From positions 1-11,761 of the forward strand of contig JADGJH010001131.1 in NCBI GenBank assembly GCA_027596945.1: a DNA stretch of 11,761 nt. Direction: 5' to 3'. The notes beneath the pieces were generated by a model. It saw only the letters and a program-made list of their open reading frames with translations. It did no database searches and was not told the DNA's origin. The stretch's first letter is position 1, and every line of letters starts with the position of its first letter. A program made the translations under genes and the position numbers. Source of the stretch: Physocladia obscura. Lineage: Eukaryota; Chytridiomycota; Chytridiomycetes; Chytridiales; Chytriomycetaceae. This document shows, piece after piece, positions 1-7,128 of the stretch.

Positions 1-316
1 TTGCTCCTGAAGTTCATCAAGATACCAATCAGATTGTAGCATGAAGAGAGCTTTTATATGCTAAACATTGTTGAATATCAGTATTAAGAAATATATAGCT
101 TACATTTAATATAGGCATCTCCAGAGAACAACTCCGTCCTTGCTGCTGCACATATGGATTCCTAAGTGTTCCAAATGTTCAAAAGTATACATATGTTTGA
201 GCAACCAAAGAGCGATCAACAAATAATCGCTTTGCCACAGAATGTGAGCATTGTCTTTCCAGGCAGGCCCAGACAATGCGCCAAAGAATGGAATCTGGGT
301 GTTGCTTGATGCCCAT
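1..316 (-). pseudogene. Tc1/mariner (IS630-like) transposase, N-terminal fragment, decayed, cut by window edge
   Basis: Read on the minus strand from an ATG at 316, the protein shows D-S-I-L-WRIVW, then a helix-turn-helix-like stretch (AKRLFVDRSLVAQTYVYF). After a frame change it continues with Y-V-Q-Q-Q-G-R, and after a further frame change it ends at the edge with DWYLDELQEQ. The order WRIVW, HTH with V-x-x-S-x-V, a Gly-rich linker, then [DW]YLDEL matches the N-terminal DNA-binding part of fungal IS630/Tc1-type transposases; this is family knowledge recalled, not searched. At least two frame disruptions and a stop after the HTH show it is not functional. The catalytic DDE domain would lie left of position 1 and cannot be checked. 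The identification rests on short motifs but their order is distinctive. Confidence 0.6.
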
Positions 317-340
317 GATAAGTATTAGTTGAAATTGAAT

Positions 341-411
341 CCAGTATCTCTGCCAGTATCTCCACAAGTATTTCACCAGTATTTCACCAATATCTCTCTC
401 CAGTATTTTAC
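341..411. repeat. Degenerate 11-12 bp minisatellite, about six copies
   Basis: Copies of a unit like CCAGTATCTCNN follow one another: CCAGTATCTCTG, CCAGTATCTCCA, CAAGTATTTCAC, CAGTATTTCAC, CAATATCTCTCT, CCAGTATTTTAC. It lies just upstream of the transposase relic's start on the minus strand. It may be a local slippage array, or a subterminal repeat of the old element. Confidence 0.65.
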
Positions 412-429
412 AAAATCAAAAATCGAAAA

Positions 430-1108
430 AATGCCATTTATTTTGTCTGACTCAATATTTTTGAAAATAGCTGTAAATAGTTTGTGAAAGTAGCTATGAA
501 AACAAGGGAGAAACTTTCAAAAAATTTTCAGTGAGGGAACCACTGAATATCTGATGCCCGACGTATACTACTAGCGTGATTAAACAATTTGATCAAATTC
601 TTGTTGCAATTTGTGATAATGCGCGATGAAACTTGAAAAAAAGAAAAAGCCAAAACATTTGTTGATTCACAATAACCATCATTTCCTGAAGCATGAAATT
701 GCATTGATTAAAGTTGAGTAGTTTGAGACGCGGCTCAAAACACTATTATTTAAAGATTGTACCAGAAATAAAAACTGCAAAAGCTATGGGTATGTATGAG
801 ACACAGGTATCATGATTGTAATAAGTTTGAGCGGAACCGATGCTATGCGCTTCAAAACTGCTGAACCTCTGCCAATTTCAAAAGTCAGTAAGTAGAAAGT
901 TGAAGTCTAAGCTGAGAGAGGGCAACAAGTTGGATGGCGTCGTCTGCAAACTTTCCGTTTATAAGGCATTCAGTTTGTCATTGCTTGAGTGGAGATAATA
1001 CCAAAAATAATCAGAAGTTGAATTCAGACAACTTAACAAAATTAACCCACTTGATTCAGTGTAATTGCAATTAATCACAAAATTTTGCTGTTCCGTGGTT
1101 TTTGATGA
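430..1108. other. AT-rich spacer, nothing identified
   Basis: No open frame with protein-like composition, no tRNA-like fold with a GTTCRA box and no strong repeat was seen on either strand. The middle (about 900-970) is slightly more GC-rich, but every frame is interrupted within about 20 codons. Confidence 0.6.
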
Positions 1109-1114
1109 TTTATT
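1109..1114 (-). terminator. AATAAA poly(A) signal candidate for the GNAT gene
   Basis: The plus strand reads TTTATT, so AATAAA on the gene's strand, about 20 nt after the stop codon at 1134-1136. It is well placed but close to the stop, and this motif is common by chance in such AT-rich DNA. Confidence 0.4.
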
Positions 1115-1133
1115 TTTGTTAAACAAAGCAATT

Positions 1134-1865
1134 TCAAGCCTGCTTGTACTTAAGTGTTACCATAAACTTGTGCTCCAACTGACTCGGTGTCCCCACTTTC
1201 TTCGCTAACTCTGACACACCTCTCTCCTTATCCCAAGCATCAGCAAGATATGTTGAAATACCAAGAAACACGCTCGACTCTTCAAATTTGCCCGGTTTGA
1301 GTACACCCGACTGCAACTCCCACACCATCATGGAAACAACAAAAAACCCGTTGCTGTCAGTCACGTTGAAACTCTCGGCAGAACGGAAACCCAGCTTGCC
1401 GTAGAATCTGCAATCGCCGTAGATAATGCAGGCCGCATATCCGAGCCGCTGGGCGATGGCTAAAGATTCGCGAATGAGTTGGCTGGCGATTCCTCTTCCT
1501 TGGTATTCTGGGAGTGTTGCGATGGGGCCGAACGTGCAAGTATCCGAATGCGATCCGTCCGGGTGCAGGACTTTGGACTTTGAAAATGCGATACAGGACA
1601 CTGGTTTATCGCCAATAAAGGCGGCCAGGTATAGTTCGGCAATGTGGTCGGGATGAGACTGCAACACATGCAGAAGATAGTGTTCGTCGGCACCCGGCTG
1701 GTACACGTTGAAGAAAGCAGCGCGTGTAAGGGAAACAAGCGCGTTCTGCTCAGTCGCGTCCTTGCCGTTTGCACTGCGCTAATTCGTGTTAGGGGCGCGC
1801 CGCCTTCTTGGCAATGTACACACAAACCACCGAATCACAATATCTGCTGATGAAATTGAGTTCAT
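1134..1865 (-). CDS. GNAT-family N-acetyltransferase, two exons
   Basis: Predicted protein of 224 or 225 aa, joined from exon 1 (1865 down to about 1831 or 1828) and exon 2 (1773 down to 1134). It should transfer an acetyl group from acetyl-CoA to an amine; the substrate is unknown. Exon 2 carries the acetyl-CoA-binding motif A, EYQGRGIASQLI (Q-x-x-G-x-A near residues 103-108), preceded by FGPIATLP, then IIYGD and FYGKLGF (residues 135-141), an arrangement usual in bacterial YhbS-like acetyltransferases. The open frame continues upstream of the GTG codon at 1706 as TRAAFFNV-YQPGADEHYL, so that GTG is internal. The frame is closed by TAG only before 1780, and a spliced 5' exon encoding MNSISSADIVIR restores a family-typical N-terminus in phase. 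The gene is GC-richer than its flanks. The family call is firm; exon 1 is predicted. Confidence 0.85.
1774..1830 (-). other. Predicted 57-nt (or 54-nt) intron in the GNAT gene
   Basis: On the minus strand the donor is either GTGGTT (from 1830) or, three bases on, GTTTGT (from 1827); both keep the frame. A CTAAC branch-point-like motif lies about 15 nt before the CGCAG acceptor (ending at 1774). Splicing gives a total coding length divisible by three and joins D-I-V-I-R to the conserved A-x-x-x-x-x-A-x-x-x-L-x-x-x-TRAAF region. cDNA would decide between the donors. Confidence 0.65.
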
Positions 1866-1917
1866 TCTTGAACAAAGATTCTGTTGAAGTTTCACATTTT
1901 TCTTTATCTCTATAGCC

Positions 1918-1990
1918 TCAGAAAAAAAAAGAAATAGGAAGCGAGAGATTAAAGAAAAGGGAGGAAAGGATTCAAAAATAAAAATCAAAA
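1918..1990 (-). promoter_or_regulatory. Pyrimidine-rich promoter tract upstream of the GNAT gene
   Basis: On the gene's strand this stretch is almost all C and T (CCTTTCCTCCCTTTTCTTT and TTTCTTTTTTTTTCTGAG), 50-125 nt before the ATG at 1865. CT-rich tracts just upstream of the transcription start are a known feature of many fungal promoters, so the strand and distance fit. It is a composition signal only. Confidence 0.4.
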
Positions 1991-2272
1991 AAAAATTAAA
2001 AAAATAAAGAAATAAAAATTTTCGGTATCTTTACAAAGACAAAGTCCTGTTCTTGTTTCCTGCCTTGGCACTAGTGTCTGCACTAAATCCAGGAATCAAT
2101 CTAATGGGAATAAACCAGACTAGTTGCTTTCAAGGTTTTGTCCCAGGTTTAAAAAAAAACAGTTTAAATTTTAAGAAACCAGAAAAAGGGAAGCAACCCA
2201 GCCATCTTCAAACTGCTTCTTTAATTCAATTCTGCCTCCCACCCTAATATCCATCTTATCTTTTTTGGTCAG

Positions 2273-2636
2273 TTGAAGATTGGTAAGGCAGCATTGAAAA
2301 GAAGCTATGGCACACAATCAATTTTTAAATACTTATCATTGCTGCCAAATAATGCCCCACACCAAATGTCCTTTGAAATGAAGTCAATAACACAGCTGCC
2401 AATCAAGAAAATGATATGTGATCAACTTGCTCAACTTTTTCTAATTATAGTTGGTCATGTGTCAATTACTGTTGTACTTTACAGTCTGGTAGGAAAACCC
2501 AACACACAATCCCAAACCACAAAAGTCAATGTTCCTACTGTGTTTTGAATCACTAGTTGACTTCAAGAAATTTGTGCCTACTGAACCTGATAAATTGGGA
2601 GTCAGAATTGTGGGAGGACAAATTGTCTTATACTAA
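2273..2636 (+). pseudogene. Possible decayed hAT-type transposase, N-terminal/central part
   Basis: An open stretch of about 91 codons reads GKAALKRSYGTQSIFKYL, then NNAPHQMSFEMKSITQLPI and ICDQLAQLFLIIVGHVSITVV. A frame shift at about 2546 leads on to ESLVDFKKFVPTEPDKLG and then a stop. The order 'PHQ-x-S...PI..., helix, LA-x-LF-x-x-x-G-x-x-x-x-x-V' resembles the segment of DUF659-type hAT transposases that precedes the catalytic core. This is a loose, memory-based likeness without an alignment. It is on the same strand as the hAT C-terminal relic at 8773, but 6 kb away with live genes between, so the two are probably separate insertions. An unrelated chance open frame is the alternative. 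Confidence 0.35.
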
Positions 2637-2639
2637 AAC

Positions 2640-2930
2640 TTGGTCAAAAAATGCTGCCATATTGACAATTCAAAAATTTTAAAAGGATAGCAAAGAATTT
2701 TTGAATTGAATGATGGGAAGAAGAAACCAACATTTATTATCAAAAGACCTATAAATTGGGGATTTTTAATTTGTTTGATGTTTACAGTTTTCACTAAAAA
2801 CATGTATAGGTTAGTCCTTGAATATAATAAATGAACAGTTTTCACTGAAACACACAGAGATTGGAAGTTTGTGTTTATTAACAGTTTACAATACTTCAAT
2901 TGATATAGTTGCAGGTTACAGTATTACAAA
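2640..2930. other. AT-rich spacer with a short dispersed repeat
   Basis: No gene recognised. An ACAGTTTTCACT motif followed by A-rich sequence occurs twice (2784-2802 and 2835-2853), 51 bp apart, and related ACAGT runs follow near 2880-2925. The minus-strand open stretch here is short and of AT-driven composition. Confidence 0.45.
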
Positions 2931-3302
2931 TTATAAAAGAAGCTTACTTTGATGTATTCCAATGACTTTGAGGACATGTGTGATGGTCATTGACTTGTTC
3001 TCAGTTGTCAAACTACCTTCAGAGCACATTTTTCGGATGGTGTATGTTGGGGGGGTATAATTTGTCCTTGTTGTTAAACGATGATAGTACTCCATGACTT
3101 GGTTTTGCAATTGAATGAACCTCAAATCAAAGTTGGATTTGAAGCTTACATCAAAGGTCAATTCGACCCCAAAATGAACTTTTTGTTTTTTCTTCTCAAC
3201 AAAATTGCTTTTGAGAAACAAAATTAATCTAAATCCACAAAAAGTCAGAAACACTCTTTCAATTTTTTCATTTTTTGTCAACAGCAATGAGTTTAATATC
3301 AT
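2931..3302 (-). other. Unassigned 123-codon open frame downstream of the acidic protein gene
   Basis: The minus strand is open for 123 codons, starting 25 nt after the stop of the acidic protein gene. It reads F-V-E-KKKQKVHFGVELTFDV, then LQNQVMEYYHRLTTRTNYTP and THVLKVIGIHQ. The first third is hydrophobic in an AT-driven way and the rest is more protein-like. No domain is recognised. It could be the 3' untranslated region of the neighbour, a transposon remnant or a real small gene. No splice sites or start context single out one answer. Confidence 0.25.
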
Positions 3303-3313
3303 ACAGCAAGTAG

Positions 3314-3319
3314 TTTAAT
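3314..3319 (-). terminator. ATTAAA poly(A) signal candidate for the acidic protein gene
   Basis: TTTAAT on the plus strand is ATTAAA on the gene strand, 8 nt after the stop. It is very close to the stop and a weak candidate; another ATTAAA lies near 3293. Confidence 0.2.
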
Positions 3320-3326
3320 AATACAG

Positions 3327-4022
3327 TCAAACAGTTTCCCATTCCCATTCATCATAGTAATCATTATGCACAAGTTCATAGTCGTCGACATCAGTATCGC
3401 TATGAGCAATGATAATTTCCTTCAGAATATCATCATCTATCAGAAACAGACCGCTGGCCGACTCCTCTGAAGTTTCTGAGCCGGCAGTTTGAATGGGATC
3501 ATCGTGTGCAATGTTGATGTTTTGCTGTGGTACAGCTTGTTCATATTCATGCTTGTGTTTGTTTTCCTCTGCATCCAATTCCAAAAAGACACTTTCGGCG
3601 ACTTCTTCTGAGCGGGCAGACTTCAAAGAAAAAGACGCAGAAGCAGTTACGCATTCCTGTGAAACACTCAGCATTGGATTTAAGGGTGATTCTGGCGCTA
3701 CGACATTCAAAGCGGGTACATGGAATATTGATGTACAGACCCCCAGCGCCCTGCGCGCCTCATGCTCCATACAAATCAGAACTTGCTTGGCGAGCTCTAT
3801 TTGCGCCTCTGTACCGTTTGTGTTTGTTGTTTTTGGGAAACTGCCAATGTGTTTGACGTCCGGTGGCACAGCTTGGTTTATTTGCTCTGAATTGTTGTTA
3901 CTGTTTACATTGACGTTATGCGTACGTATCAGTTGCTGCTGCTGCTGGTGTTGATGTAGGTGCGGGTTGCTGTTGTTTTCTGGCAATTTGCGCCGGTTGT
4001 AAAGTGTCATCAATGGTGTCAT
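3327..4022 (-). CDS. Hypothetical acidic Q/N-rich protein with LIR-like C-terminus, 231 aa
   Basis: The first ATG (4022) gives 231 aa; the frame extends five codons upstream to a TTG that is unlikely to be used in a eukaryote. Visible parts, in order: a basic N-terminus; a His/Gln tract near 23-30 (HQHQQQQQ); an Asn-rich tract near 36-44; a short predicted helix near 73-95 (EAQIELAKQVLICMEHEARR); a Ser/Glu-rich disordered centre; and a strongly acidic end near 194-231 (LFLIDDDILKEI, DVDDYELV, EWEWETV). The segment is GC-richer than its surroundings and has no stop for 236 codons, which supports coding. No family is recognised. Two acidic-preceded aromatic-x-x-V motifs (Y215-V218 and W228-V231) look like Atg8-interacting motifs, but such motifs are short and arise by chance. 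An upstream exon is possible. Confidence 0.6.
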   Translation of the reverse strand: MTPLMTLYNRRKLPENNSNPHLHQHQQQQQLIRTHNVNVNSNNNSEQINQAVPPDVKHIGSFPKTTNTNGTEAQIELAKQVLICMEHEARRALGVCTSIFHVPALNVVAPESPLNPMLSVSQECVTASASFSLKSARSEEVAESVFLELDAEENKHKHEYEQAVPQQNINIAHDDPIQTAGSETSEESASGLFLIDDDILKEIIIAHSDTDVDDYELVHNDYYDEWEWETV

Positions 4023-4086
4023 TGCTTTGACATGCAAATTACTTTTTTGTTTTGCGCCTGGGTTTTTGTGTGACTAGCGCAACAAG

Positions 4087-4197
4087 TTATGTGTGTGCTT
4101 GCAGAATTCTCTTTCCGTATTCAGTTGCGATAACAACGTGTCTTCTTTTTCTTTTTTCGATGGCTCTCTTAGGCTGAACCGTGCTTTTTTGTTTTTG
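4087..4197 (-). other. Possible upstream exon with a basic nuclear-localisation-like cluster
   Basis: After a plausible acceptor (CATTAG ending at 4198) the minus strand is open for 36 codons containing PKRAIEKRKRRHVVIATEYG and then KRILQAHT before TAA. The KRAIEKRKRR cluster would suit a nuclear-localisation signal. It sits 65 nt upstream of the acidic protein's ATG on the same strand, so it could belong to a spliced 5' end of that gene, but I could not find a donor that joins the two in frame with confidence. Confidence 0.2.
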
Positions 4198-4297
4198 CTA
4201 ATGAGGTTTGCTGTTGCCACTTAATCGTGGTTTCAAGTAACTAAATCCCTAGCATAATAAACTTTTACGCACCTACAAAAAACATCAATATTGCGCA

Positions 4298-4498
4298 ATG
4301 GAATATTTCATTGCATTATTTTTGAAATCACAGTTCCTGAACTATAAAATTAATTTCACAAAGAGCGTTTCGCACATTGAATTTGTCGCAACCATTAAAA
4401 AGCTTTCTTTGATCCCTGACCGCTCTCAGTCATTTGAAGATGAGCAATATAGCTTAGTTGCTCGAGATTTACACAGGGCAACTTATAGTGCCAAGTGA
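4298..4498 (+). other. Short unassigned open frame, 66 codons
   Basis: An ATG-started frame (MEYFIALFLKSQF, later IPDRSQSFEDEQYSLVARDL, then HRATYSAK) follows a T-rich stretch that could serve as a divergent promoter with the acidic protein gene. Composition in the second half is protein-like, but length, lack of a domain and AT richness leave it unproven. Confidence 0.2.
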
Positions 4499-4499
4499 A

Positions 4500-4930
4500 A
4501 TTCTATGAGCTGTTTGAATTTTTGTCTTGAGTAAGAAACTTTTCAAAGAGTGGTTAAGTTATCTAACAATAAACAGCGCAAAAAGAAATTTCTGCTGTTA
4601 ATTAAGTTTTATTTTTTGGACTTTTTTTTATTTTAACTGGCAAGAGGAAAACAGTTAGAAAAGTATTGAAATTTATAATATAGCGAAGTTTTTTTCAAAC
4701 CAGATCAAACAAAAAGGAGGTTTTAAAGCTTTCGTCACTCTGCCTCTTCAACATGAAAACCATGACAAAATAGATCGATTTTTTCAGATCCCATTTCAAA
4801 AAAATGTTACCGAAAACTTTGAGTTCTATTAGACATTGATATTGTTTCATATTCTGTCGATGAATGAATTCTTTGTTGGAAGCGAGTTCAAAGTTGAATC
4901 TGGAAAATTTTCGCTTGAAATAAAATTTTT
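4500..4930. other. AT-rich spacer
   Basis: The plus strand holds nothing. A minus-strand frame of about 112 codons (4695-5033) crosses this region, but its distal part is Phe/Lys/Ile-rich as expected of translated AT-rich DNA. A long T run lies at 4604-4634. Confidence 0.4.
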
Positions 4931-4974
4931 GGACCCACGAAAGTAGTGCAACTTCAACTCTGGCGTCGGCGGAA

Positions 4975-5133
4975 ATGTTCATGGCTATGTTGGCTAATAT
5001 CAGTTCCAGCAACAACGATAACAGCACATTCACGCCATCGCCATCACTTTCGGCTCTTAAATCTTCGCGTGAATCTTCCCCAGAGTTTGATATTTTTGAT
5101 GAGCAGGCGTTTACTGGTTTTTATCTTCGCTGA
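4975..5133 (+). CDS. Candidate small CDS or first exon, Ser/Asn-rich, strand ambiguous
   Basis: From ATG 4975 the plus strand encodes 52 aa: MFMAMLANISSSNNDNSTF, then TPSPSLSALKSSRESSPEF and DIFDEQAFTGFYLR. The Ser/Asn/Pro-rich start and acidic SPEFDIFDE end look like the disordered N-terminus of a regulatory protein. The island is clearly GC-richer than both flanks. A GGTTTTT near 5115 could be a donor, making this a first exon. The minus strand of the same island is also open and reads acceptably (NSGEDSREDLRAESDGDG), so the strand is not settled. No family is recognised. Confidence 0.35.
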   Translation: MFMAMLANISSSNNDNSTFTPSPSLSALKSSRESSPEFDIFDEQAFTGFYLR

Positions 5134-5340
5134 TCGGTTATTGAATTATCCAACTTTGAATATTGACCAAAATTTTGAAAGCTTTTGAACTACAAAAATT
5201 ACAAAACATTATAATTTTGATTCTAATCTTTTTCAAAAATTTATTTTCTCATAAATTATGACATGTGCTGTTCCATCCACTAGTGTTCATTCAAAGTATT
5301 AAAGTCCCTTCCAATGGGAACAGTGTACAAAGGCTCAAGA
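5134..5340. other. AT-rich spacer
   Basis: No gene, RNA or repeat was seen. It contains a possible acceptor (CCACTAG at about 5283) that could end an intron starting in the island at 4975-5133; this is untested. Confidence 0.4.
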
Positions 5341-5890
5341 AACAATTATGTTTACCAGGTTGATGAAATACTTTGGTTCTGAGGAAGCTGTCAAAAATAT
5401 CAGTTCCTGCTGAATTACCCAAGATTGAAAACCCTGTTAAAGCAAATATCAACCAATCTTTGAAGGAAAAGATCAGTGAGTTGGAACATACCATCAAAAA
5501 ATTACAATCAAGGAGTGAGTCTGATTTATTTGAAGAAAATGCTCAATTGCAATGAGAAAAGGTGAAGCAAAGAAGGAAGCACCAACTGCTTTCAAAGATA
5601 TAACAAGGCTATGGAAGGTAAAGATTATTATATGGCAGATTATAAGGCATTTGAGATGTGTGGTGGGTCTTCTTTTAAGGGATATATTTGTGGAACATAT
5701 GGCAATTCAAATATAGCTGACAGAGCTTTCGAATTTGAGCTTCCTCATCCATAGATTTCTCCCAAAATCATGAAACTCATTAAAGAATATCTCTTGCAGC
5801 TTTGTTTTGGAAAGGGTTTTGATGTACTTTGAATATGCTTTCGGCAAGACTGAATAAACAATCATTTTTAGCAGTTTAATTTGGATCAAT
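5341..5890 (+). pseudogene. Broken coding relic with a coiled coil; family not recognised
   Basis: Protein-like segments follow one another on the plus strand but in different frames, with stops between: MFTRLMKYFGSEEAVKN (about 5349-5400), then VPAELPKIENPVKANI and a heptad-like stretch KEKISELEHTIKKLQSRSES up to a stop at 5553. After that come KGEAKKEAPTAFKD and, in another frame, YNKAMEGKDYYMADYKAFEM, GGSSFKGYICGTYGNSNIAD and RAFEFELPHP, with a TAG at about 5752, then ISPKIMKLIKEYLLQLCFGKGFDVL. The repeated change of frame with continued sensible composition points to a decayed gene, probably from a mobile element. I cannot name the family: no catalytic or zinc-binding motif is seen. Confidence 0.4.
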
Positions 5891-6380
5891 TTTGAAGTTG
5901 AAGTGGCCTATGACAGTACCATACATTCTTTGATCCATGATGTTGACCTTTGTAGCTGGGACCAACTCAATCTCATATTCAATTCTTGTAATGGTGGTGT
6001 TATAAGGTTAACAATCACAAGTATGCTTATGCCTCCAAAGCTTCCAAAAAAGTCCAACAGCCACGTACTTTTTCTTTCAATCTGATTGACTGGCTTGTTT
6101 TTTCTAATTTGTTATAAAAAACCGTAATCATTATTCTTAAGGACTATCCATTATTCTCACAGCCATTGCATTTGGTCATTATTAGGAGCCGCAGTGGAGA
6201 CGGCCACTTCTGAAAAATAATGGCATAGTTTTCCATCAGAGAAGAGTATGTGCGGAGGCATGAGATCGATAAGTGAATCAGGTGGTGTGTGTGCGGATAA
6301 GTTTTTTAGAATAAGGGAAACATAGACTCAAATTCCTCACCAAATCACTTCTCCACACAACTTCTTTCCTGCTCCTTTCT
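5891..6380. other. Spacer with possible relic tail and CATTATT copies
   Basis: A 60-codon plus-strand frame (5903-6085; HSLIHDVDLCSWDQLNLIF, then NSCNGGVIRL) may be the tail of the relic before it. Further on, CATTATT occurs at 6129, 6149 and 6177, and its reverse form within TGAAAAATAATGG at about 6211-6223. No gene is supported from 6090 to 6380. Confidence 0.35.
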
Positions 6381-6472
6381 CCTAGTCAATTCTTTCAGCA
6401 TTCTTTGAGTCTGCACAGGCGGCGACGGGGTTAAGTAAAGCAGGATCTCCTTTCCAAAAATCCTCAATTCTA

Positions 6473-6994
6473 CTAAAATTGTGATACAGGAAAGTATTCA
6501 CCAATCCCAACAGATAAACAACGTATTCGTAAATGCCGCCGAAGAGCATCTTGTCTTGTGAAACTTACTTCGCATTGCAAGCATTTTCTTCGATGTACCA
6601 TTTCATGTCGGTTCAAATCTCGTTTCCAAACAAAAGTTATGTCACATCGAGAGCACAACGAAAGGTCGAAGCCGGTATGCACGAAATAGTGTGCAGTGTA
6701 GTTGAACTTTTGTTTGAATTCTGGTTTGTCGAAAGAATATTAATAATGAAAATTTTAATCGAACCTGTTTCGCAGCTAATCTAAGGATATGTGAAAACCG
6801 AATTTCCAGCTGTTAATTTCCTAGTTAATTACAGTAAACCTGTTTGGTTCTTCTTGAATGAATTCAGTATTCGAAGACTGCGACTGTGGACTTAAATTGC
6901 CCATACTCTCATGCTGTAGCGGCAGTGCTAATTTCGTAGTCTACACTGCATCCACTTCGATCAGAGATACACCGCCAGCGCCTTTGAATGCCAT
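6473..6994 (-). pseudogene. Decayed tandem copy of the C2H2 zinc-finger gene
   Basis: The start (ATG 6994, MAFKGAGGVSLIEVD) parallels that of the neighbour (MSFKGPGGISILDDE), and exon 2 (acceptor CAG at 6723-6721, then EFKQKFNYTAHYFVHTG) parallels EFKEKFNYNAHFFVHAG. Finger 2 (C-SR-C-x12-H-x3-H) and finger 3 (C-LQ-C-x12-H-x4-C) keep every zinc ligand. In between, the frame has a TAG after 17 codons and a further TAG near 6824, and the C-x4-C pair of finger 1 is missing. No donor in the usual place keeps the phase, although G|GTGTAT at codon 8 would bypass both stops through a 252-nt intron, much longer than those seen here. It is therefore called a pseudogene; a shortened two-finger gene is the alternative. 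The C-terminal tail differs (LSVGIGEYFPVSQF). Confidence 0.7.
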
Positions 6995-7128
6995 TATTTT
7001 TATATTGCAGGCTGAATATAATTTTAAAAAAAATTGAACAAGCCCAATTTGTAATTCGTTTGATTTTGAAATCCACAACCTCAAAGAAAAACAAACAAGA
7101 GGAGTCGATTCAGAGAAGGAAAATGTAT

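Noticed and set aside
341..411. CRISPR-like spacing of short repeats
   Set aside because: Units are 11-12 bp, contiguous and degenerate without spacers, so this is a minisatellite.
1460..1825. Minus-strand 121-codon frame overlapping the GNAT gene
   Set aside because: It overlaps the acetyltransferase in another frame and lacks any motif; the GNAT frame has motif A and the conserved FYGKLGF.
3493..3954. Plus-strand 153-codon frame rich in Cys and Ser
   Set aside because: It is the antisense of the acidic protein gene; its Cys runs come from translating the CAG-repeat tract backwards, and it has no recognisable domain.
6600..6630. GGTTCAAATC, resembling a tRNA B box
   Set aside because: It lies within finger-coding sequence of the zinc-finger copy, and no A box or cloverleaf partner sequence is present.
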